This document shows positions 54,183 to 63,389 of a stretch of 64,000 nt of DNA, in pieces (positions within the stretch are counted from its first letter, which is position 1; each line of letters starts with the position of its first letter). The stretch comes from Ignavibacteriales bacterium (GTDB taxonomy: Bacteria > Bacteroidota > Ignavibacteria > UBA10030): NCBI GenBank assembly GCA_026390595.1, contig JAPLFQ010000009.1, positions 1-64,000 on the forward strand. Reading direction: 5' to 3'. Both the position numbers and the translations under genes were made by a program. A model generated the notes under the pieces. The model saw only the letters and a program-made list of their open reading frames with translations, had not been told where the DNA came from and ran no database searches.

Positions 54183-57080
54183 TTACGCTTTCGCCGGGGG
54201 TGCTGCGTTGAGAATGCTCTTGATCGCGCCCGAGATGGCTGCCGTTGTGAACGTATCCTTCATGAGATAGTCCGCAACATAAGGATCAAGTTCATTGTGA
54301 TCCTCGGGGGTCAGTGATTTTCCCGTCAGTATGATGACGGGGATACTCTTCCATGCTGCTTTGTGCTGCAATTCACGAACGACTCCAAACCCGTCCATAC
54401 CCGGCATGACCAGGTCGAGAAGGATGATGGATGGAATTGATTCCTGAAGAATTTTCAGTGCTTCCTCGCCGCGCGTCGCGATCTTCACCTCCAGGCCGTC
54501 CCGTTTCAGAAGGTCTTTGCACGCGAGGGCAAAGTCGAGGTTGTCATCGACAAGCAGGATGAACTTGTCCCCTGAATGATAATGCTTCTTCACCAGTGAG
54601 AGCAGCCGTTTCGGATCCGTCGGCTTCGTCATCACGTCGACAGCGCCCAGCGACAGTGCCAGGGGTTTGTTGTCGACGATGGAGTGGATGAGAACGGGGA
54701 TATCGCGCGTCTGCGGATTTTGTTTCAACTCCCGGAGCACCTGCCACCCGTCCTTCTTCGGCATCATGATATCCAGCGTGATAATAGCCGGGTTCATTTT
54801 CACGGCCAGCTCCAGGCCTTCGTCACCCGAAAGCGCGCCGACAATGGAATATCCTTCCGGCACGAGGTACTTGCGGAGGATTTCGATCACATCCGGATCA
54901 TCATCGATACTCAGGATTTGTACTTGCTGACCTCCTGCCATCGGCGGCGGCAGGGAAGAAACGATCGAGGGTTTTGTAGGAACCGCTTCCGGCCGCTTCG
55001 CAGGAGCTCCCCCCTGCTGGGCCTCAACAAGCTGTTGCGGAATCTTCGCCGGGATTGTCAGGATGAACGTCGAACCATGTCCCAACTCGCTTTCGACAGT
55101 GAGATCGCCGCCAAGCATGCGTGCGAGCTTGCGGGCAATGGGCAATCCAAGACCGGTCCCCTTGTATTTCCGTGTGTTGCTGCTGTCCACCTGTTGGAAT
55201 TCCTCGAAGACCCGGCCAAAATCCTTCGGCGCGATACCGATGCCGCTGTCCTTGACGCCGAACGATACCATGCCGTTTTCCTGCTGGGCAACCTTGATCG
55301 TGATTCCCCCCTTCTCCGTGAACTTCGATGCATTGCTCAGGAGGTTCACCATGATCTGCCGCACTTTGACGATATCCGTGCTCAGCGCCGGCAGGCCAGG
55401 CTGAACTTCCTGCGTCAACGTCAGCCGTTTCGATTGGATCAACGGTTCGACAATCAGTATGCAGTTCGAGAGGATTGACGTGATCTCCTCAGTCTCCACG
55501 CTGACCGTCATCCTTCCCGACTCAAGCTTGGAGATGTCCAGAATATCGTTGATCAGCTGGAGGAGGTGACGTCCGTTCTTCAGCACTTTTTCGAGTGCCA
55601 TGCGCTGATCGTCCGTCAGCGGGTCACCGCTTGGTCCCAGAAGCACCGAGCTGAAACCGATAATGGAATTCAAAGGTGTGCGGAGCTCATGAGACATGCT
55701 CGAGAGGAAGTCGGACTTCACCTTGTAGGCCTTCTCGACTTCATCGTTTTTCGAGCTCAACTCTTCGTTGCGCTTGGCAATCTCGACGGAAAGGTTGCGG
55801 GTTTCTTCAAAGTTCATCGCATTGGTCAGCGCCACGCCAAGCTGAGGAACCGAATTGTTGACGATTTCCTTCTCCTGGTCGCCGAATTTTTTCGTTGCGC
55901 CAAGTATGAGAACACCAAGGACCTCGTCATGGAACACAATCGGTTTGGCAATAATGTACGACGGCACGAGCAAGCCGAGGCCCGTCTCTACGACAAAACC
56001 CGATGTGATTGAGATCCCATCCACCTCGATTTCCTGGGCTTTGGCTGCGCATTCACCCGGGATTCCTTCACCGAAATCTATTCTCTTTTGAAGAGCACCT
56101 CCCACCTTCAGAGCGAACCCGCCGACGAGATCGAGATAGCGCTCTCCGCGAGCAACGAGATACAGCGCACCGAGCACTGCATGCGTATGCTTGCACAGGA
56201 TCTCAAGGCCCTTTCGCTCCACGTCCTGCATCGAAGCCGACGAGTTCAGCGTGGTGACCAATTCAGAGTAAGCGTTGAGGCGGTTGTAGTTGCTGCCGAG
56301 CAGCGAAGACATCTGGTTGAAATCTGTCGCGAGATCTCCCAACTCATCGTTCTGCGTCAGGTGGATCGGCTCGAAACTCCCCTCCATAATGCTCTTCGTC
56401 CCCTCTTTCAGCAGACGGACGGGGCTTGTAATGGAACGCGTGAGGATAAACCCGAGGACGAGAGAGAAAATCGCGAGCAGCACGTTGACGACAATGACGA
56501 ATTGACTCAGCTTGCCGCTTAACCCGGTGGCAGTATCGAGGTAGCGAATCTGCCCCGGCATGCGATGTGCGTACAGTAAACCCAGAATGTTCCTGGCAAC
56601 ACTCAGGTGCCTCACCCTCGCGTCGGAATCCGTGATCTCCCGGACCCTGCTGTCGAGCCCTTCCAGTCGCCCCTTCGCAGCACGCTCATCCCCGAGAGCG
56701 ATGAGTTTGTCGCCAATCTCCTGTTTCCATTGGTTGGAATACTCCTGAGCATTTCGCAAGTCTCTATGCGCTGAGCTATCGGTAAACTGTCCATCGGCGA
56801 TTGCAAACTGCGTTCGGAGATCCTTCCAGCCCTGCACATAATTTTCTTTTTCTTCCGCTGCTCCCATCAGTCCGTATCGATACGCCGCAGTAGGAATGTC
56901 ATTCTGCAAAGAGCGTATTTGTTCAATCGTTCCCAGTGCGCGCATCTCTGTTGTCGCCACAGTGAAATTCTGCTGAATCTGTGACAACAGAACGAGGGTC
57001 AAAACCGTCATCGCTGTCAGGATAATCAACAGCACGCCGAAATATGTCAACACCTTCCAGAAAAGTTTCGATCGTAGCAT
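54183..57080 (-). CDS. Membrane hybrid histidine kinase (CHASE3-like, HAMP, GAF, HisKA, HATPase, two receivers)
   Basis: This 965-residue sensor has two membrane helices (about 12-33 and 193-213) around a helical periplasmic domain resembling CHASE3/four-helix sensors. A HAMP domain (about 214-266), a GAF domain (about 280-425) and a coiled coil follow. The kinase core has H464 in SSMSHELRTPLNSIIGF, NLLSNASKFT, GVKDSGIGIA and GTGLGLPIARKL. A proline-rich linker leads to two receivers (about 705-825 with ITLDIMMPKKDG; about 830-955 with ILLDLVMPGMDG). Each has its own Asp and Lys, so it can feed a branched relay. It is upstream of the receiver-kinase and response regulator genes in one operon. 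Confidence 0.93.
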   Translation of the reverse strand: MLRSKLFWKVLTYFGVLLIILTAMTVLTLVLLSQIQQNFTVATTEMRALGTIEQIRSLQNDIPTAAYRYGLMGAAEEKENYVQGWKDLRTQFAIADGQFTDSSAHRDLRNAQEYSNQWKQEIGDKLIALGDERAAKGRLEGLDSRVREITDSDARVRHLSVARNILGLLYAHRMPGQIRYLDTATGLSGKLSQFVIVVNVLLAIFSLVLGFILTRSITSPVRLLKEGTKSIMEGSFEPIHLTQNDELGDLATDFNQMSSLLGSNYNRLNAYSELVTTLNSSASMQDVERKGLEILCKHTHAVLGALYLVARGERYLDLVGGFALKVGGALQKRIDFGEGIPGECAAKAQEIEVDGISITSGFVVETGLGLLVPSYIIAKPIVFHDEVLGVLILGATKKFGDQEKEIVNNSVPQLGVALTNAMNFEETRNLSVEIAKRNEELSSKNDEVEKAYKVKSDFLSSMSHELRTPLNSIIGFSSVLLGPSGDPLTDDQRMALEKVLKNGRHLLQLINDILDISKLESGRMTVSVETEEITSILSNCILIVEPLIQSKRLTLTQEVQPGLPALSTDIVKVRQIMVNLLSNASKFTEKGGITIKVAQQENGMVSFGVKDSGIGIAPKDFGRVFEEFQQVDSSNTRKYKGTGLGLPIARKLARMLGGDLTVESELGHGSTFILTIPAKIPQQLVEAQQGGAPAKRPEAVPTKPSIVSSLPPPMAGGQQVQILSIDDDPDVIEILRKYLVPEGYSIVGALSGDEGLELAVKMNPAIITLDIMMPKKDGWQVLRELKQNPQTRDIPVLIHSIVDNKPLALSLGAVDVMTKPTDPKRLLSLVKKHYHSGDKFILLVDDNLDFALACKDLLKRDGLEVKIATRGEEALKILQESIPSIILLDLVMPGMDGFGVVRELQHKAAWKSIPVIILTGKSLTPEDHNELDPYVADYLMKDTFTTAAISGAIKSILNAAPPAKA

Positions 57081-57154
57081 ACGGCCTTCACGAAGTCAGT
57101 TGAACTTGTTAGAAGTTTTTACACACTCGCCGCCATGGACGAGCAGTGCAAGGA

Positions 57155-57523
57155 TTACAAGTACTTCTTGATGAGAGTCAGAAGTTCTTCCGGATCCATC
57201 GGCTTGGTGTAATAGTCGGAGCAACCCATTTCGCGGGCCCGCTGTTTATCCTCGGGCTTCGCCTGTGCTGTGAACGCAATCACAGGTACATCCTTGGTTC
57301 TGCTATCCGCCTTGAGAATGGGAACGGCCTGCCAGCCGTCCATCACCGGCATCTGCATATCCATCAGGATCAGGTGGGGAGGATTGGCAAAGGCCTTATC
57401 GATCGCCTCCTGTCCGTTCTCCGCGATGACAAGATTCACGTCCATGCGGCTCCGGGCGATGACGAAGCTGACAAGATCTCGGTTGTCTTCGTCATCTTCG
57501 ACGAGTAATACAACTTTACTCAT
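57155..57523 (-). CDS. CheY-like single-domain response regulator
   Basis: The protein is a stand-alone receiver of 122 residues. It has EDDED at the acidic pocket, the phosphorylated Asp in ILMDMQMPVMDG, Thr in IAFTAQAK and Lys in YYTKPMD. Without an output domain it must act by binding a partner or by passing phosphate on. It lies between the hybrid kinase and the charged-helix protein, 49 bases after the latter in transcription order. Confidence 0.92.
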   Translation of the reverse strand: MSKVVLLVEDDEDNRDLVSFVIARSRMDVNLVIAENGQEAIDKAFANPPHLILMDMQMPVMDGWQAVPILKADSRTKDVPVIAFTAQAKPEDKQRAREMGCSDYYTKPMDPEELLTLIKKYL

Positions 57524-57572
57524 GCGTAGTCTCCTCTTTCATTGGGCGTTCGATAGCAGCCAGCTGGGCCGG

Positions 57573-59690
57573 CTATTTTAACGACGAAATGTAGTCTCTG
57601 AACCAGGCGAGTTTCTCATTCATCAGGTTCGTGAGTTCCTCATACTCGATCGGCTGCTTTATAACCCCCTCATTGGGTTTCAGTTCGGACGAATTGAGCT
57701 GCGCCATTTCCGCCGCGTCGCCGATCAGGACAAACGGGACATAATTGAACTTCGAATTTACCCGAAGAACATGGAGAAACCTGATGCCGCTCAAACCACC
57801 CGGGAAATCAGTGTCACAAAGAATGATATTGGGGTTCACTTTCTCGATCTTCTCGAGGGCGTTTTCAGGCGTGATGGCCTGCACGACGGCGAAACCGGAG
57901 GATTTCAGGCGCGGGGTGATATCTTCCTTCGTCCCTATAAGCTTCGAGACGAGCAGCACGGTTCCCTTATACTGGTCGGCCACGAGGTCAAGAAGGAACT
58001 TGGATTCGTTTTCCAGGTATTCAGCAACGCTTACCTGATAGACTTTGCGCAGCCATTCCAGCGTGGACGATGAGCTCCGCAGGAGTTTTCGCTTGGATAC
58101 TACTTCTTTGACCGCCTTGCTGTACATGTCGAGTTTCACTTCCCGAATGAGAGACTGCTCGACATCAGGGGGTATCGAAAGGGCCGCGGCCCTCTGGTGA
58201 AGTTCCTGGGCCGCATTCTCGTCGGGCGCCCCGTTCGTCCAGGCGGTTTCAAGGGCCTCGCGCAATTGCTTGACAGGGCTTTGAAGATTGAGGCGACTGA
58301 TTTCCTGCCGGGCATTCTTTTCCTGCTCCAGGGCCCGCGTCAGTTCTTCAACCTGGCGTCGCATATCTTCCAGTTTCCGCTGCTCCTCCGCAACACGAAG
58401 CTCTGATTCTTTGCGCCGCATTTCTTCCGCCTGCCGTACCTCCTCCTGGCGTCGGCGCATTTCCTCCCTCATCTTCCCTTCGATCTCTTTCCGCAGACGC
58501 TCCTCAGAAGCGGCAATTTCCTCAAACTGCTTTCTCCGTTCTTCCTCCTCCTGGACCTTGCTCTCTATTTCCTTTCGCCGTTCTTCCTCGGCGGCAGCGC
58601 GCCTCTCCAGCTCTTTCCGTTTCTTCTCTTCTTCTGCAACGCGGATCTCGAGCTCTCTTCGTCGCTGCTCCTCCGCAGACGCACGCGCTTCCAGCTCTTT
58701 GCGCCGCCGCTCTTCTTCCCGGCGCGCCATTTCTTCGCGGAACCGCTGCTCTTCGGCCGCCATGCGCGCTTCCATTTCCTTCCGGCGTTGTTCCTCTGCA
58801 GTAATACGTGCTTCCAGCTCTCTCCGCTTCTGATCTTCCGCCGCGGCCCGCATCTCAAGCTCCCGACGCCGTTGTTCCTCGGCCGCGAAGGCTTCTGTCT
58901 CCCGCTGGCGGCGTTCTTCGGACGCAATCCGGTATTCCAGCTCTTTCCGTTTTCGTTCTTCCTGCAATACGCGCTCTTCGAGCTCCCTCCGCCGCTGCTC
59001 TTCTGCGATCGCTCGCGACTCGAGTTCCCGGCGTCTGCGGTCTTCGAGTCCCCGATTGTCCTCTTCTCTGCGCCGTTCTTCCTCCGCTGCAAGCCGGTAC
59101 TCAATCTCCCGCTGCCGCTGTCGCTCTACATCCAAACGGGCTTCCAGTTCTCTCCGCCTCTGATCTTCTGCGGCAAGAAGCGCATCAGTCTCACGCTTCT
59201 TTTGCACCTCGCCGGCAGCACGCTCCGCAGCTTCTTTCTGGCGGATCTCCGCGAGCATACGAACCGCTTCCTCACGCCTGCGTTCCTCGGCAAGCCGGGT
59301 TTCCTCTGATTGGACATCAGATGGGAGCGCTGGTGCCTCAGCAGGTTTTTTGACAGCCACCGGTTGTTCCGGCGGAGCCTGGGCGGGTGGAGGGGCCTTC
59401 ACTGGTGCAGGGGCTGGTTTCGGAACCGCTTTTTGAACGGCTGGTGCGGCAGCCTGAGCCGCTGCTTCCTTCTTCTTCGACGCCTCGAAATGGGCTATGC
59501 GGTCCTGAAACGCGAAAATGTAGACATTGGAGGGATCGAGTTCTTTTGCCTTCTCTAATTGCTGCTTGGCGAGATCAAAATGAAATTCTTTCAGGTACTT
59601 GTCCGCGGCCATAAGACACTGACGCGCAGCATCCTTGGAGGCATTGAGCTTTGTGAGATCTTGAACGGTATTTGCGGTCTTGGCCGACAC
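57573..59690 (-). CDS. Charged long-helix protein with C-terminal degenerate receiver domain
   Basis: The 705-residue protein has four parts. Residues 1-65 are a TPR-like helical pair (CLMAADKYLKEFHFDLAKQQLEKAKELDPSN). Residues 70-125 are rich in proline and alanine. Residues about 127-470 are a very long, uninterrupted charged helix of repeats like AEEQRRRELEARITAE (Glu/Arg/Lys/Ala). The C-terminal part (about 575-705) folds like a receiver. It has the Asp in IILCDTDFPGG and Lys in VIKQPIEY, but the acidic pair of the pocket is missing (LLVSKLIG), so it is probably a pseudo-receiver. The long helix may form a coiled coil or single helix. The start is a GTG without a clear ribosome site. Adjacent pilus genes suggest a scaffold or polarity role, by inference. 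Confidence 0.8.
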   Translation of the reverse strand: MSAKTANTVQDLTKLNASKDAARQCLMAADKYLKEFHFDLAKQQLEKAKELDPSNVYIFAFQDRIAHFEASKKKEAAAQAAAPAVQKAVPKPAPAPVKAPPPAQAPPEQPVAVKKPAEAPALPSDVQSEETRLAEERRREEAVRMLAEIRQKEAAERAAGEVQKKRETDALLAAEDQRRRELEARLDVERQRQREIEYRLAAEEERRREEDNRGLEDRRRRELESRAIAEEQRRRELEERVLQEERKRKELEYRIASEERRQRETEAFAAEEQRRRELEMRAAAEDQKRRELEARITAEEQRRKEMEARMAAEEQRFREEMARREEERRRKELEARASAEEQRRRELEIRVAEEEKKRKELERRAAAEEERRKEIESKVQEEEERRKQFEEIAASEERLRKEIEGKMREEMRRRQEEVRQAEEMRRKESELRVAEEQRKLEDMRRQVEELTRALEQEKNARQEISRLNLQSPVKQLREALETAWTNGAPDENAAQELHQRAAALSIPPDVEQSLIREVKLDMYSKAVKEVVSKRKLLRSSSSTLEWLRKVYQVSVAEYLENESKFLLDLVADQYKGTVLLVSKLIGTKEDITPRLKSSGFAVVQAITPENALEKIEKVNPNIILCDTDFPGGLSGIRFLHVLRVNSKFNYVPFVLIGDAAEMAQLNSSELKPNEGVIKQPIEYEELTNLMNEKLAWFRDYISSLK

Positions 59691-60126
59691 AGCTATCGAA
59701 CGACTTCGCTATTTTCCTGAGTAAATCTCTTCCTTTGTGAATCACATACCGCTGAAATCAGGTTCTTCACATCACCCAAGGACAACACTCAAGCAACAAC
59801 CTTCAGATTGCCCGCGTCCGAGGCCACATCGGCAAAAAGTGCATAAAAATTGTCACAAAAGAAAGCGCCGATGCTTTCAGTCAAGCAAGAGGAAAAAGCA
59901 GGAAATCTGGGAGTTTGTGTGGGAGGTCTGCGTGCGTCCAATGAGACAATTTCAAGATTTGATACAACCCGTCCCCGAAATTGCTTCATTTTCGACATCG
60001 TGAGCTATTCTCACGCAGCGACTGGTCTGCTCGTCTGTGAACAAGCAGCAAAATGTTGTTGCGAAAACTGCTTCGGGCCTGACGAACTTCGCCCGGAGTC
60101 TCGGCACGAGAGTCCGGGAAGCCTGG
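59691..60126. other. Intergenic region between pilin-like and charged-helix genes
   Basis: About 436 bases with no gene that I recognise. It contains the hairpin listed at 60092-60118 and presumably the promoter of the charged-helix gene, although no clear -35/-10 pair stands out. Short open frames on the plus strand here show no similarity. Confidence 0.5.
60092..60118 (-). terminator. Strong hairpin after the pilin-like gene, without T-run
   Basis: CCCGGAGTCTCG and CGAGAGTCCGGG pair over 12 positions with one mismatch around a three-base loop (GCA); flanking CTTC and GAAG can extend it. It begins about nine bases after the stop codon of the gene at 60127. A T-run is missing, so it is a possible terminator or RNA-stabilising structure. 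Confidence 0.45.
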
Positions 60127-60672
60127 TCAATACGATGCCAATGCAGTGTAGACCGGTACATTGTTCAGCGCTGTGGTCAGAAACTGATCTTGCGTCACAG
60201 TGACTTGAATTCTCTTGAAGTTCGTCCTGGATGTTGTCTTCGTATCGGGTGTACCTGAACTCACATAGTAAATGACCACATCGAGTTTGAACCCCGATAG
60301 CCCGTTACTCGTCACGATCCGCCGATACCCGTTATAGTCATCGACATCGTTGTATGCCGTGATCGACCTGAACGCGCCGACATAGCTACTGTCTGGTTGT
60401 GGGCAGTTCGCCAGCTCGCTGGCGCCAGGCGCGAGGTGGTCGGCATCGTCAAAATCGGATGGCACCTTCAAACCGAGCGTGTCAGAGTTCGCGTCAAACT
60501 TCCTGCTCAGGATTTCCAGGAGCAAATCATTGGCCAGTGTCGCCGAAATCGCCAACGCCTGCGTTTGAAGCTGCGCCTGGGTATTTTCACCGATCATGCG
60601 GTTCGCGCTTACGACAGACATAATCAGCAGCATCAGCATGCCTGCGGTGAGCATTGTTTGCCCGAGGTTCAT
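60127..60672 (-). CDS. Membrane-anchored pilin-like protein
   Basis: The 181-residue protein has a hydrophobic N-terminal helix (about 5-24, MLTAGMLMLLIMSVVSANRM) followed by a soluble mixed alpha/beta domain. It resembles a pseudopilin or TadE-like protein by size and layout. I do not see the usual G/FxxxE processing site of type IV pilins before the helix. It is the fourth gene of a run with pilC/gspF and pilB/gspE and a response regulator, so a role as a minor pilin or secretion-system subunit is likely. The function is inferred from context. Confidence 0.6.
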   Translation of the reverse strand: MNLGQTMLTAGMLMLLIMSVVSANRMIGENTQAQLQTQALAISATLANDLLLEILSRKFDANSDTLGLKVPSDFDDADHLAPGASELANCPQPDSSYVGAFRSITAYNDVDDYNGYRRIVTSNGLSGFKLDVVIYYVSSGTPDTKTTSRTNFKRIQVTVTQDQFLTTALNNVPVYTALASY

Positions 60673-60762
60673 TGGAATCGTCCTCTTCGCGCGGACAAGC
60701 GACTTCCGGAAAATACCACGGTATGATGATATGACAAGTTCAGAATCATGACCGAGCGCTTC

Positions 60763-61554
60763 CTACTGCTTTTTCGGAAATGAGTACGTCACCCCGCGCA
60801 GCTGCACATTCTTGAGATTACCGTTCAGCATGTCGTGCAGGTGTTGTGTGTAGTTGGCATCCGTGAAATTCCCGTGGAGGACGTTGGCCATGTCCAGCAT
60901 GGATTTCACCGCGGATGCAATGACGCTGTACTCCTGCTTCAGGTCCGCGAATACCTGCGTCAGCCGCTGCTGCGCATCATCTGCGACAAAGGGGCGCAAT
61001 TTTGTTTCGTGCTCCTGGATATTCAGCGAGACCATCGAGAGTGAGTTGTTGACAATTTGGGCGATCGATGCCAGCGTACTGTGAAATGTCTCGATGGCGA
61101 CCAGGCTCTTTTCCCGTTCACGCTCAATGGCTTCCCGGCGTTCCTTTTCTTTCCTGAACAGGTATCGTTCATAGACTCCATCGATCAGGATGCCGATGTG
61201 ATCGATCTCCACCTGCTCTTTTCGTACATAGTCGTAGGCACCGAGCTTCATCGCTTCGACGGCGATCCCCTCAGATCCGGCGGCTGTCATCATGACAACC
61301 GGCGTGTCGATTTTCTGCTCGTGCATCCATTGAAGCACATTGAGGCCGGAGATGCCCGGCATGCGGTAGTCGAGCAGAATCACGTCGAACCGGTCATGCT
61401 GAAGAGCTTCAATGGCGGCTTCACCCGAGTCGGCGGAACGGACTCTGTACTTTCCGCCTGCTGAGAGGGCTTGCTTCATAGCAATCCGGAAAGCGTCGTC
61501 ATCATCGACCATCAGAAGCGTTCGGGCTTCCATACTGCTTGCGGCGGCATTCAT
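60763..61554 (-). CDS. Response regulator with helical output, next to pilB
   Basis: The 263-residue protein has a receiver domain (about 10-130) with DDDD, the phosphorylated Asp in VILLDYRMPGISG, Thr in MMTAAGSEG and Lys in YVRKEQVE, where the usual Lys-Pro is Lys-Glu. The output half is helical (about 140-235) with MVSLNIQEHETKL. No DNA-binding domain is seen. ATG 61554 follows GAGGAGAATATT. It lies 24 bases after pilB stop, so it is likely to regulate the pilus or secretion motor by protein contact. Confidence 0.87.
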   Translation of the reverse strand: MNAAASSMEARTLLMVDDDDAFRIAMKQALSAGGKYRVRSADSGEAAIEALQHDRFDVILLDYRMPGISGLNVLQWMHEQKIDTPVVMMTAAGSEGIAVEAMKLGAYDYVRKEQVEIDHIGILIDGVYERYLFRKEKERREAIEREREKSLVAIETFHSTLASIAQIVNNSLSMVSLNIQEHETKLRPFVADDAQQRLTQVFADLKQEYSVIASAVKSMLDMANVLHGNFTDANYTQHLHDMLNGNLKNVQLRGVTYSFPKKQ

Positions 61555-61578
61555 AATATTCTCCTCAATAAAACGACT

Positions 61579-63381
61579 CTACTCATCGTCTTCCATTGTC
61601 ACGGCTGCAATTTCTTCAATCGTAGTAATTCCCTTTTTGACGAGCTGCAGGCCCGAGATCCTCAAGGGCTGCATCCCGCGGCGCATCGCTTCCTGCCTGA
61701 TCGCTTCCTCGTCCACCACGGAGCCTGACTCCAAAATGTTCTGGCGGATCTTCTTCGTGAAGGGAAGCGCTTCGTAGATGGCTGTCCGACCCTTGTACCC
61801 CTTTATGCAGCTGATGCATCCGACCGGCCGGTAGAGTTTTACATCGGCAAGTTCTTCCTCTTTCAATCCGAGCTTGATGAGAGCCTCGAGGTCCGGCGTA
61901 TCGACCGGCAGCTTGCACCGCACGCACAGCTTGCGCACAAGTCGTTGCGCGAGGATAATGTTGATCGAGTAGGCGATCAAAAAAGGCTCAATACCCATCT
62001 TGAAGAGTCTTGAGACGGCACTCGCGGCATCGTTCGTGTGCAGGGTGGAGAGTGTCAAGTGGCCGGTATTCGCGAGTTTGATGGCCAGATCGGCGGTAAT
62101 CTTGTCCCGGATTTCACCCACCATAACGATATCCGGATCGTGCCGCAGGATCGCGCGGAGCGCACCCTCGAAATCGAGTTTCGGATTGAGCTTGACCTGC
62201 CGGGCCCCTTCGATGAAGAACTCCACAGGATCTTCGACGGTGATGACGTTCACAGCCGGATCGATGATAGTCCGGAGCGCAGCGAACAGCGTCGTGCTCT
62301 TCCCGCTTCCTGTCGGGCCGGTAACCACGATCATTCCGTATGGGCGGCTGATCGCTCTCTTGAATGCCTGCTGAGAATACGGATCGAAGCCGATATCTTC
62401 CAGTTTCGTGCTGAACAGCGGTTCCTGCAAAACACGAATGACAATTGATTCGTATTTGCTCTTCAGTTCCCTGCCGATGGTTGGTATGACCGAAACACGA
62501 AAACGGATAGTTTTTTTGTCGATCGTGAACTGGGCAAATCCGTCCTGCGCAGTGCTTCGTTCGAACCTGTCGAGATTCATCGCCCGGTCTTTGACGACGG
62601 CGGACACCGCTTCCGCCCGCGATTCCGTGTTGGCATACCACATCGTCAGCTTGCCATCAATGCGAAAATGGAATTCCGTCCGCTTTTCGCCTCGGGGAAT
62701 AACGTGAATGTCGCTGGCTCCCACACGCACTGCATCAATAAAGACGTTTTCGACAAGATCCACCAGACCGCTGCGGTTGATTTCCTCTTCGAGCTCCTGC
62801 TCGTACATCTCGGAATCTTCTTCAGAACCGTCAGCCGACAGGTCATGCGCATCTGATTCAAGGTCCGCATAGCCGGAACGCGTGATGTTGACCCGCTGCC
62901 AGAGCTCCTCCCATTGGGCCAGCCGGATGTAGCAAATCTCGAATTTCTGAAACGGAAACGACCGGGCAATGGCGTAGACTTCTTTCCGCGTTGGATCCGG
63001 CGTCACGACCATGAGCCGTTCCGGCCTGGCCGGATCTATCATGAACGGAAGAACGTGGAATTCCAGCGCCATGGCGCGGACCGTCGTAGGAAGCCCGTTG
63101 AGATGCTTGCGAACGAAGGCGAGTGTCTCGTCGTTGAGCTCCTCTTCTTTGATCTGGAGCTTGCGAAACGCATAGTAATCGGCGATCTCTTCGTAGATGC
63201 TGTCCCGGTTCACCTTGATGTCGTCGACCAGAACCTGGGGAAGCTTGCGGCGCCGCTCATGGGGCTCGCGGCTCATGATCTCCAGCGCAGCGAGAAGCTG
63301 ATCAGGCGTAATGATCTCCTTCTCGACCATCAGATCGCCGAATTCTCTCTTTGCTTTCCGTGTTGGGGCCGTTGTTGACAC
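61579..63381 (-). CDS. PilB/GspE-type secretion ATPase
   Basis: This hexameric cytoplasmic ATPase powers pilus extension or type II secretion. The 600-residue protein has an N-terminal MshEN-like domain (about 10-150) and an ATPase core. Motifs are Walker A VVTGPTGSGKSTT near residue 357, the Asp box VEDPVEFFIEG, Walker B-like DPDIVMVGEIRD and His box STLHTNDAASAV. A four-cysteine zinc motif, LCVRCK near 484 and GCISCIKG near 523, is typical of GspE/PilB. A charged insertion (DLSADGSEEDSEMYEQELEE, about 182-205) is unusual. It is eight bases after the pilC/gspF stop and 24 bases before the response regulator start. Confidence 0.95.
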   Translation of the reverse strand: MSTTAPTRKAKREFGDLMVEKEIITPDQLLAALEIMSREPHERRRKLPQVLVDDIKVNRDSIYEEIADYYAFRKLQIKEEELNDETLAFVRKHLNGLPTTVRAMALEFHVLPFMIDPARPERLMVVTPDPTRKEVYAIARSFPFQKFEICYIRLAQWEELWQRVNITRSGYADLESDAHDLSADGSEEDSEMYEQELEEEINRSGLVDLVENVFIDAVRVGASDIHVIPRGEKRTEFHFRIDGKLTMWYANTESRAEAVSAVVKDRAMNLDRFERSTAQDGFAQFTIDKKTIRFRVSVIPTIGRELKSKYESIVIRVLQEPLFSTKLEDIGFDPYSQQAFKRAISRPYGMIVVTGPTGSGKSTTLFAALRTIIDPAVNVITVEDPVEFFIEGARQVKLNPKLDFEGALRAILRHDPDIVMVGEIRDKITADLAIKLANTGHLTLSTLHTNDAASAVSRLFKMGIEPFLIAYSINIILAQRLVRKLCVRCKLPVDTPDLEALIKLGLKEEELADVKLYRPVGCISCIKGYKGRTAIYEALPFTKKIRQNILESGSVVDEEAIRQEAMRRGMQPLRISGLQLVKKGITTIEEIAAVTMEDDE

Positions 63382-63389
63382 GTCGCTTG

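Noticed and set aside
58288-58833. Serine/arginine-rich open frames on the plus strand
   Set aside because: They are the antisense reading of the Glu/Arg repeats in the charged-helix gene.
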